A DNA stretch of 8,264 nt, from NCBI GenBank assembly GCA_030596405.1, contig JAUVKB010000097.1:1-8264 (forward strand). The letters are read 5' to 3'. This stretch comes from Deltaproteobacteria bacterium. Lineage in GTDB: Bacteria; Desulfobacterota; Desulfobacteria; Desulfobacterales; JAUVKB01. Of the stretch, positions 1 to 5,288 are shown one piece after another (position 1 is the first letter of the stretch; each line of letters starts with the position of its first letter). The position numbers were made by a program, and so were the translations under genes. The notes below the pieces were generated by a model. It saw only the letters and a list, made by a program, of their open reading frames with translations. It did not search any database and was not told the origin of the DNA.

Positions 1-245
1 GGGAGAAACAGCCACAATACCAGTATAAATCCATTCACTACAATCAAGCGCAAAAATACCTGTTTCATGGGCAGTCTGGCTGCAACCAGGATCGCCAGGG
101 CCATAACTGCGGAGATATAAAGGATATCCAGTTTATAGGTAAGGGCCACCACAAGGGAAAACAGAGCCGCTGTGATGATCTTTACACGCGGGTCAAGGCG
201 GTGGACAAACGAATTGCCGTATGCAAAGGTTTCAGCTATGTTCAA
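1..245 (-). CDS. cbiQ: Energy-coupling factor transporter transmembrane protein CbiQ/NikQ, 3' end cut by the window edge
   Basis: This is the T (coupling) subunit of an ECF-type cobalt/nickel importer, which links the substrate-binding CbiM to the ATPase CbiO in the inner membrane. Only 81 codons are visible. The N-terminus carries the family hallmark: residues 8-20 read AYGNSFVHRLDPR, matching the usual 'S.lHrlDPR.K' entry into the first membrane helix. Hydrophobic segments follow at about 23-35, 42-56 and 65-81. The start is a TTG at 245-243. Its last two bases are the first two of the nikL stop codon (TTGA overlap), and an AAGG motif lies 9 bases upstream inside the nikL end. No ATG start is available nearby, so translation is probably coupled to nikL. 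The rest of the gene, and presumably the ATPase gene, lie past the left edge. Confidence 0.88.
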   Translation of the reverse strand, partial: MNIAETFAYGNSFVHRLDPRVKIITAALFSLVVALTYKLDILYISAVMALAILVAARLPMKQVFLRLIVVNGFILVLWLFL

Positions 246-898
246 GACTTGCCGCCTTTTCGGTATCTAAAATACATGGCAATCCCCATAAGACCCAATA
301 TGTACCCGATGCCGCCGAATATCTCCGTGGGCGAAAACTTTGTCTTGCACTGGGATTTAGCAATAAGCTGGGTAAGGGGCCGCAGTCTTTTTTGTATGAC
401 CCTGTCAACGATTGATTCAATCTCCTTTGGGTCTATTTGGGCAACAGTTTCTGCTATCCCTGTGGGTTTCCGGCTTTCAGTGGTCGAGGCAGGCATAGCA
501 TCTTTAGTCCCGGTTGCCTGGTTACCGATCACAATGTCCTGCAGCTCGTTTGCCGGCACCGTGTATTCATCCCTGTGCCCCATGCCTGCATCAAGCACTA
601 TCTTCAGGTCAGTTTTTTGGGACGGCTTGAAAGAAAATTCCCCCTGTTCGTTGGTTTTACCTTCCAGAAGCTTCTTGCCTGAGGGATCAAATACCTCGAT
701 CCCTGCGTTTTTACAAGATGTGCCATCACTGAACCCGCTTTCCACAAAAACGCTGTTTCCTTCCACATAGGCTGTAAGAAGGACATTGTGGGCCAGAGCC
801 CATGGTACTGTAATTGACAAATACAGCACGGTTAAAAGAAAAAAAACAATGACTTTTAAGAGCCTTATATACTCTTTACATAGATTTAACCGGCACAT
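242..898 (-). CDS. nikL: NikL-type accessory protein of the nickel/cobalt ECF transporter (membrane-anchored, periplasmic domain)
   Basis: NikL is an accessory part of NikKMLQO-type nickel importers; its exact job is not settled. This 218-residue protein has a signal segment (about 14-36) ending ALA-H. A periplasmic Ig-like part follows at about 37-125, with the 'V.G..vfVE..FSDG' and 'G..I.VFDP.G..L' patterns of the family. Then come a low-complexity Ser/Thr/Pro linker (about 128-150), a short helix (about 157-182) and a C-terminal membrane helix (193-211, with GGIGYILGLMGIA) followed by RYRKGGK. That C-terminal helix-plus-anchor arrangement is typical of NikL. The gene starts inside cbiM with a 23-base overlap and overlaps cbiQ at its stop, indicating one translationally coupled unit. 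A mature N-terminal His37 would be a plausible metal ligand; this is inference from the predicted cleavage site. Confidence 0.85.
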   Translation of the reverse strand: MCRLNLCKEYIRLLKVIVFFLLTVLYLSITVPWALAHNVLLTAYVEGNSVFVESGFSDGTSCKNAGIEVFDPSGKKLLEGKTNEQGEFSFKPSQKTDLKIVLDAGMGHRDEYTVPANELQDIVIGNQATGTKDAMPASTTESRKPTGIAETVAQIDPKEIESIVDRVIQKRLRPLTQLIAKSQCKTKFSPTEIFGGIGYILGLMGIAMYFRYRKGGKS

Positions 899-1499
899 GA
901 GCTACTCCTAATATTTCAGGTTTAACCTTTTTCAAAAACACCACACAAAATGCGGTCATAATTCCTTCAATAATCATAACCGGAAAATGAGCGATAACCA
1001 CGAGTTTCGATACTTCCACAAACGCCTCTCCTGTGAAGACCAGAGAAATACCAACCATGATGCTCGTTAGAAATACAGCCAGAAAACCGCAAACAAATGC
1101 CGCGCCCAACGATATGAAAGTATTTTCACGTCTGACTGCATAATTAAACATGTAAAAGCAGATAATGGCCGGCATCGCCACATTGACCGTATTGACTCCA
1201 ATGGCTGTAATCCCCCCGAATTGAAACAGGATGGATTGCAGGGTGAGGGCCACCAGAATGGCGGGAAAAGCCGCCCAGCCCAACAGAAGCCCGATAATAC
1301 CGTTTAATATGAGGTGTACACTTGATGGTCCGATTGGAACATGAATAAGGGATGCCACAAAAAAAGTTGCCGACAGGATGGCGACCTGGGGTATCCGGTC
1401 ATAGTTCATTTTTTTAAGCCCCACGGCGCAACCGGCCATCATGATGGCAGCTCCTGTAAGCAGCACGGGTGCAGATAATACGCCTTCTGAAATATGCAT
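876..1499 (-). CDS. cbiM: CbiM/NikM substrate-binding membrane subunit of ECF nickel/cobalt transporter
   Basis: CbiM/NikM is the integral membrane S component that captures Co2+ or Ni2+ for import with CbiQ and CbiO. The 207-residue protein begins MHISEG. In this family the N-terminal amine and His2 coordinate the metal, so the start at 1499 is fixed by chemistry as well as by the good ribosome binding site. Further conserved histidines lie at 53 and 62 (HVPIGPSSVHL), one of which is the expected additional ligand. Later family motifs are GWAAFPAILVALTLQ (about 74-88), FGGITAIGVNTVNVAMPA (about 93-110) and HFPVMIIEGI near the C-terminus, with about six hydrophobic segments. Length is normal for the short form without a fused CbiN-like part. 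NikL and CbiQ follow by overlap. Presence of NikK and NikL favours nickel over cobalt, but the sequence alone does not decide the metal. Confidence 0.94.
   Translation of the reverse strand: MHISEGVLSAPVLLTGAAIMMAGCAVGLKKMNYDRIPQVAILSATFFVASLIHVPIGPSSVHLILNGIIGLLLGWAAFPAILVALTLQSILFQFGGITAIGVNTVNVAMPAIICFYMFNYAVRRENTFISLGAAFVCGFLAVFLTSIMVGISLVFTGEAFVEVSKLVVIAHFPVMIIEGIMTAFCVVFLKKVKPEILGVAHVPVKSM
905..909 (-). promoter_or_regulatory. Ribosome binding site for nikL inside the cbiM coding end
   Basis: AGGAG lies 6 bases upstream of the nikL ATG at 898 and is embedded in the last codons of cbiM. It supports that ATG as the true start even though it overlaps cbiM by 23 bases. Confidence 0.7.
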
Positions 1500-1506
1500 A
1501 ATAGCT

Positions 1507-1512
1507 CTCCTT
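1507..1512 (-). promoter_or_regulatory. Ribosome binding site of cbiM
   Basis: AAGGAG sits 7 bases upstream of the cbiM ATG at 1499. The 13 bases AAGGAGAGCTATT before the start are identical in the broken second copy at 7490-7502, showing that the two loci share ancestry through the leader. Confidence 0.75.
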
Positions 1513-1533
1513 GATATGGATCATCATTGATGA

Positions 1534-1588
1534 CAAAAAAGGGATAACATAGTTTTTTTGCAAAACTTACCTAAGTGTAGTTATCCCT
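1534..1588 (-). terminator. Stem-loop followed by a T-run between copy A and cbiM (terminator or attenuator-like)
   Basis: On the minus strand a perfect 9-base stem, AGGGATAAC (1588-1580) with GTTATCCCT (1548-1540), encloses 31 bases. It is followed at once by a run of T (1540-1535). A second 6-base stem (AGTTTT/AAAACT, 1551-1556 with 1562-1567) can form inside the loop. The element lies 12 bases after the copy A stop codon and about 35 bases before cbiM. It looks like an intrinsic terminator or attenuator. The stem is only moderately G+C-rich, so it may be leaky and adjust cbiMLQ level relative to the upstream genes. The matching gap in the second copy (7490-7580) shows no such structure. 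Confidence 0.5.
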
Positions 1589-1599
1589 CTGGGCCATGT

Positions 1600-2829
1600 T
1601 TATGGCTGTGGTTTTTTAGACTTAAAGATGCTTTCCCTTTTCCTCCTTTTTTTATGGTAAAGACCGCCGGTAAAACCGACAACGCCTAAGCCCGCGCCAA
1701 TGATGCCCCAAAAACCAAACCCTTTTGAACTGCTCCGCCAGCCTCCATAAGACCTCATCCGCAAGGTCACAGGCAGAGTTGCGCAGTGATATTCACCGGT
1801 TGCCGGATCTTTGTAAGCCACCATATACAACAGCCTGTCTTCGGCCCCGTATCTGCTTCTATTATACTCTTGCCAGGCACAACGTCCGGTCTTAAGTTCT
1901 TTTTCATGCTGGTATTCTTTATTGCATTTTTTCACTTCAGACCGGTCTGCGGACATCTTTTTATAATGCCGACGAAATTGGGCCGGGTCCATCATGGTTT
2001 CAAGAGTTTTTGGAGGAGTAATCGATATTACACCCTCGGAATCGGTCATAACGGTTTTTTCCCAGCCGCTTTTACTCAGGATAAATACCTCTGTATCCGC
2101 AAGGGAACTCCCTTTGTAGAAAATCTTCATCTTCTGTTCCCTGAGTGATCCTTGAGATATGCCTCTAACGTAACCGATATCAGAACCGTTTCTGATGGAG
2201 CGGGGACGACGACGCACGAATGTTTTTTTTAAAATTTTTTCAGGTATATATGGCCCTATTTCAAGCGCGATCTTGTCCGGATCCTTAAAAAACATGTCAG
2301 GGTTTTCACCTTTTGCCCCATTTTTTTTATAATATCTCACAAGACAGTTGGAATAAAGATGAACCTTTTCATCTATGCCGTCGGAATCAAAATCCATGAT
2401 ACCGGCGTCTAAACAGACGCCCACGAGGTAGGTGCCGGTCAGATCGCCCGCATTGAGGTCGAAGGGGAGATTTAGCGCTATAGGCTCGTTTTCTCCGTCC
2501 CGGGACAAATTCACCTCTGATATCTCACCATCAGGATTTCTGATCCATACCCTGGCGCTGCCGGCTGCCAATGACCGTCCGGATTTTTTCAGATCATCTC
2601 CTGAGACAGGAAAAATTTCCTGACGCAGTATCAGTTTTTTCGGTTTTTCGAGAAGAGCTATCCTGGCGGCTCTGCTGTCGGCTCTGCTCATGGTATTATC
2701 ATAATAATAATCGAGGTTGGCAGTTTCAAGTTCCCACAGGATCGCCCTGTCAGGCATTGAGGCATAAGCAGCGGAACCGGTCATCGTAAACATGGCGGTT
2801 AAACATATAAACATAATAAAATATTTCAT
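1600..2829 (-). CDS. Exported, C-terminally membrane-anchored protein of unknown function, copy A (metal-uptake associated)
   Basis: I do not recognise a named family for the whole 409-residue protein. Visible parts: a signal peptide (1-24, ending AAYAS); a beta-rich region about 60-165 with an acidic calcium-loop-like motif DFDSDG at 146-151; a basic linker RRRPR (206-210); and an Ig-like, DUF4198-like segment about 233-272 (MKIFYKGSSLADTEVFIL, then TDSEG). A charged helical insert with Cys302 and Cys317 follows (about 280-328), then LLYMVAYKD and YHCATLP (333-353), a membrane helix (about 371-391) and a very basic cytoplasmic tail. The layout, signal peptide plus Ig-like domain plus C-terminal anchor, resembles NikL. 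It lies between nikK and cbiM, so a role as an accessory periplasmic metal-handling part is likely but inferred. A GGAGGG ribosome binding site 6 bases before the ATG supports the start. Its paralogue is at 7581-8264. Confidence 0.8.
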   Translation of the reverse strand: MKYFIMFICLTAMFTMTGSAAYASMPDRAILWELETANLDYYYDNTMSRADSRAARIALLEKPKKLILRQEIFPVSGDDLKKSGRSLAAGSARVWIRNPDGEISEVNLSRDGENEPIALNLPFDLNAGDLTGTYLVGVCLDAGIMDFDSDGIDEKVHLYSNCLVRYYKKNGAKGENPDMFFKDPDKIALEIGPYIPEKILKKTFVRRRPRSIRNGSDIGYVRGISQGSLREQKMKIFYKGSSLADTEVFILSKSGWEKTVMTDSEGVISITPPKTLETMMDPAQFRRHYKKMSADRSEVKKCNKEYQHEKELKTGRCAWQEYNRSRYGAEDRLLYMVAYKDPATGEYHCATLPVTLRMRSYGGWRSSSKGFGFWGIIGAGLGVVGFTGGLYHKKRRKRESIFKSKKPQP

Positions 2830-2863
2830 TATATACCCTCCTTTCGTTTTTAGGTGGACAGGT

Positions 2864-2924
2864 TAAAGGCTGAAGACTATCAAGCGGATCATACAGCCCT
2901 TCGGCCTTCCAGCTTCAACCTTTA
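2864..2924 (-). other. Stem-loop overlapping the nikK stop codon
   Basis: The arms at 2913-2924 and 2864-2875 are complementary over 12 bases with a single G-T wobble, around a 37-base loop. The 5' arm on the minus strand contains the nikK stop codon. No clear T-run follows, so it looks more like an mRNA-stabilising or processing hairpin between nikK and the next gene than a terminator. Confidence 0.45.
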
Positions 2925-3704
2925 CGGCACTGCAAAAGTAATTGTTGCAGTATAGGAAAGTTCTTGACATTTATTCTTGAACTCGCCTGAAGGGGGCAGC
3001 TTCATGACTGCTTTTACCATCCATGGCCCATAATAATGCAGAACTCTTATCTTTGCCTTTCCGTTATTATCAGTTGACACATCAAAGGATTCACCGGTAA
3101 ATGAAAAAAGAGAGCATGCATGAACCTTGACGCGTTTTGCCGATTTTCCATCAAGCAGTACCTTGAACTCAAACCAGTCTCCAAGTTTAAGCTTGCCGGG
3201 GTTTACCAGCGGAATTATCTCCAGCTTGTGTCCTATCGGTTTTGAGAAAGGATTACCTAAAACCTCTCCTGTGTTTATTATGGCCTTGGCATATTGCGCG
3301 TAACGTCTTTCAAAAAAGTCTTTTTTACCTTTCACGTACCCGGCAAAAGCTGGTTTTACCGTAGCTGCGGCAATATATCCACCCTCTTTCTTCATGATTA
3401 TTTCGACAGCCTTAAACCCTCCTTTTCCGGGTTCTAAGACTTTTTTGCTGCCATCCGTTTTGATCAGGAAAAAATCTCCCAAATATTTGTCCCCAAAAAA
3501 ACCGTCGACAGGATATTTGTGGCCCCAGCCAAAATAGATCACACTCTTTGCTCTCGGTTTTGGAGCATATTTAGGGTGGGAAAAAATTTTCGGGTTATAA
3601 TCTGTGACATTCAGCCACATTGTATGGGCGGAAACAATTCCGGAAAAGCAAAAGCAAAAAGCCAAAACAAAAACCACCTGCAAGAATCTTTTGAGATTTA
3701 TCAT
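2922..3704 (-). CDS. nikK: DUF4198 family exported protein, NikK component of nickel importer
   Basis: NikK proteins (DUF4198) are exported accessory proteins encoded with ECF nickel importers and are thought to handle metal outside the membrane. The 260-residue product has a signal peptide (1-26) cut before HTMWLN, so the mature protein begins with His27, a typical DUF4198 start ('AH..W'). Further family features are FGWGHKYPVD (about 58-67), a long central beta-rich domain, and a C-terminal Ig-like half with FEFKVLLDGK and 'STDNNGKAKIRVLHYYGPW'. It ends with a beta strand and lacks a C-terminal anchor, so it should be soluble in the periplasm. GGAGGTG lies 5 bases before the ATG at 3704, a strong ribosome binding site. 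It is separated from the upstream membrane protein gene by 105 bases containing short repeats, and from copy A by 92 bases containing a hairpin. Confidence 0.85.
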   Translation of the reverse strand: MINLKRFLQVVFVLAFCFCFSGIVSAHTMWLNVTDYNPKIFSHPKYAPKPRAKSVIYFGWGHKYPVDGFFGDKYLGDFFLIKTDGSKKVLEPGKGGFKAVEIIMKKEGGYIAAATVKPAFAGYVKGKKDFFERRYAQYAKAIINTGEVLGNPFSKPIGHKLEIIPLVNPGKLKLGDWFEFKVLLDGKSAKRVKVHACSLFSFTGESFDVSTDNNGKAKIRVLHYYGPWMVKAVMKLPPSGEFKNKCQELSYTATITFAVP

Positions 3705-3720
3705 CGTTGCACCTCCATTT

Positions 3721-3737
3721 TAATAATTAATAATTAA
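3721..3737. repeat. Short 7-base AT tandem repeat upstream of nikK
   Basis: TAATAAT occurs twice in tandem plus three more bases, directly upstream of the nikK ribosome binding site. It is of the same period as the array at 6601-6635. It may simply keep the translation start unstructured. Confidence 0.5.
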
Positions 3738-3739
3738 CC

Positions 3740-3769
3740 ATTTCTCACTGATCTATTTCTCATTAATCT
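3740..3769. repeat. Two tandem 15-base repeats in the gap upstream of nikK
   Basis: ATTTCTCACTGATCT and ATTTCTCATTAATCT lie head to tail and differ at 2 of 15 positions. They are in the middle of the 105-base gap before nikK, where an operator for the metal-uptake genes could be. In addition, a 12-base direct repeat, CCATTTTAATAA, flanks them at 3715-3726 and 3785-3796. I see no convincing promoter hexamers. Confidence 0.5.
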
Positions 3770-3809
3770 AAGTACCCCTTATTACCATTTTAATAAATCT
3801 CCTTTCTCC

Positions 3810-4493
3810 TTAATGTAGTGCAGAGCTTCCAAGCAGAATAAGTATCAAACCGGAGATTCTCTGGAACATCATCCTGTATTGCGGCGCCCCGGTCCTGAGC
3901 TTTCCGGAAAACCAGCCTGCTGCAACAGAAATGAATGCCAGCGGAGAAACCGCCGTGCCGATGCCGAACAGCGCCATCATGATGCCGCACGAGATTATTG
4001 ACGGCATTTTGATACTGTAAAGGAGCATGGCTCCCATCGGCGGACATGGAATTACCGCAAGCGCGCTTCCCATAACAAACAGGTGGGTTGTCGGATTAAA
4101 GGCAAAACGTCTTGAAAAAAAGGAGAACAAACCCTTTTTATCTTCAGATTTTCTGCATACGCAAACAGGGCGCATAAGCATCAATGAACCTGCCAGGATC
4201 AGCGCAACGCCATAAATTATTGAACCATATTTAAGATTTCCCCCATTGCCGGTGAATGCCGCGCCCATATAACCGGCGCCAAGACCGAGCATAGAGCACA
4301 TAAAAACTCTTCCTGCCGAAAAAACAAAAAAAGATTTCAGGCCCTCTGCCGCTCCTTTTTTTGTGCCCATTACATAGGTGCTGATAAACGGAGCGCAAAC
4401 AACAGTGCACTGACTTATTCCGGAGGTGATTCCAAGCAGCAGCGCCATGAAACAGGCTGCTGGAAACTCAATGGGCATATTGCCCGGAATCAC
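3810..4493 (-). CDS. Six-helix membrane protein of the DsbD/CcdA / TauE-like type
   Basis: This 227-residue integral membrane protein resembles the DsbD_2 (formerly UreH-like) and CcdA group, which passes electrons across the membrane through a cysteine pair; some relatives are linked to metal transport. Hydrophobic segments lie at about 12-40, 55-82, 90-109, 138-160, 166-192 and 212-226. The first has C29-x3-C33-A-P and the fourth I-P-C150-P-P-M-G, the positions where CcdA has its redox cysteines, each beside proline. GR.F...LGLGAG (61-74) is typical of the group. A cytoplasmic loop carries CVC (111-113) and basic residues. The start is a GTG at 4493 overlapping the activator stop (GTGA), with GGGGGAG 4 bases upstream; the ATG at 4478 is an alternative. 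Tight coupling suggests it works with the reductase pair. Electron delivery or ion transport are both possible. Confidence 0.72.
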   Translation of the reverse strand: MIPGNMPIEFPAACFMALLLGITSGISQCTVVCAPFISTYVMGTKKGAAEGLKSFFVFSAGRVFMCSMLGLGAGYMGAAFTGNGGNLKYGSIIYGVALILAGSLMLMRPVCVCRKSEDKKGLFSFFSRRFAFNPTTHLFVMGSALAVIPCPPMGAMLLYSIKMPSIISCGIMMALFGIGTAVSPLAFISVAAGWFSGKLRTGAPQYRMMFQRISGLILILLGSSALH

Positions 4494-5284
4494 CCTGCTC
4501 CCCCGTTCGAATTCCTGCCTATCAGAGCGGCTCCCACTGCGCCGTTGAGTTGAGGATTACCTTCAACATGGATATCCATCATCAATTCATCTTCAAATGC
4601 GGCAACAAGACCGGGGTTAAGGGCTCCGCCGCCGGTCAGGAGCACATTGGGTTCCACGCCGGTCTTTCTTGCCATGGATGAAATCCGCCTTGCCAGTGAT
4701 CTGTGAATTCCGGCAATAATATCGGAGCGTTTATTCTTCCTGGCAAGGAGCGATATCACCTCGGATTCCGCAAATACGGCGCACAGGCTGCTTATCTGAC
4801 AGGGCGCCTTTGCCTGAAGCGAAAGCGCGCCGAGATCATTTAGATTTACCTGAAGAACCCTGGAAATAACTTCCAGAAAACGGCCTGTGCCTGCCGCGCA
4901 TTTATCATTCATGGCAAAATTTATCGTTTCCCCCTCTTCATCAAGGAGGATCACCTTGCTGTCCTGCCCCCCTATATCGATAATCGTCCTGATTTCCATT
5001 CCATCCGATAACTTCCGGCTCCCGCCTGCGGCATGAGCCTTTATCTCTGTAACATTCTGATCCGCAATCTCGATCATCCTCCGGCCGTAACCTGTGGAAG
5101 TGATGAAAATATTCGACTGCGAAACAGCCAGTTCATCACACAAATCGTTAAATGACTCCATGGCCGTGATAGAGCAGTCTATCCCGGTGGGCGCAATCTT
5201 ATGGCACATCACAGCGCCGTTATTATCTACAATAGCCGTTTTGGTGTAAGTTGAACCCGCATCAATACCTGCATAAAATTCCAT
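4490..5284 (-). CDS. ATP-dependent activator (BadF/BadG/HgdC/YjiL family), reductase partner of the double-cubane protein
   Basis: This is an ASKHA-fold ATPase carrying one [4Fe-4S] cluster at the dimer interface. Such proteins use ATP hydrolysis to push a low-potential electron into a 2-hydroxyacyl-CoA dehydratase or double-cubane partner. In 264 residues the family motifs are complete: phosphate loop GIDAGSTYTK (6-15), second phosphate motif DIGGQDSK (103-110), first cluster cysteine in NDKCAAGTG (Cys129), second in SSLCAVFAESEV (Cys168), and adenosine motif LLTGGGALNPG (215-225). Length is normal for the stand-alone activators HgdC and YjiL. It follows the partner gene by 4 bases, with GGGGG as ribosome binding site 8 bases before the ATG, and overlaps the next gene. 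Pairing with a YjiM-like protein rather than two dehydratase subunits favours the double-cubane reductase role. Confidence 0.93.
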   Translation of the reverse strand: MEFYAGIDAGSTYTKTAIVDNNGAVMCHKIAPTGIDCSITAMESFNDLCDELAVSQSNIFITSTGYGRRMIEIADQNVTEIKAHAAGGSRKLSDGMEIRTIIDIGGQDSKVILLDEEGETINFAMNDKCAAGTGRFLEVISRVLQVNLNDLGALSLQAKAPCQISSLCAVFAESEVISLLARKNKRSDIIAGIHRSLARRISSMARKTGVEPNVLLTGGGALNPGLVAAFEDELMMDIHVEGNPQLNGAVGAALIGRNSNGGAG

Positions 5285-5288
5285 ATGA

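Noticed and set aside
201..770. A 189-codon open frame on the plus strand
   Set aside because: It lies wholly antisense to nikL and the start of cbiQ, has no ribosome binding site and shows no recognisable family pattern, while the minus-strand frames match known families.
1500..1599. Cobalamin or NiCo riboswitch upstream of cbiM
   Set aside because: No conserved cobalamin-box sequence and no four-way junction pattern could be recognised; only the simple hairpin with a T-run is supported.
1786..2148. A 120-codon plus-strand open frame, with a similar one at 7776-8132
   Set aside because: Both are mirror frames of the same conserved part of copies A and B, so their presence in both places follows from the paralogy of the minus-strand genes.
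3705..3809. NikR operator
   Set aside because: No GTATGA with a spaced TCATAC partner was seen in this or the other intergenic gaps.
3705..3809. Tiny peptide gene starting ATGGTAATAAGG before nikK
   Set aside because: The frame ends after six codons; it has a ribosome-binding-like AGGAG upstream but no other support, and could at most be a leader peptide.
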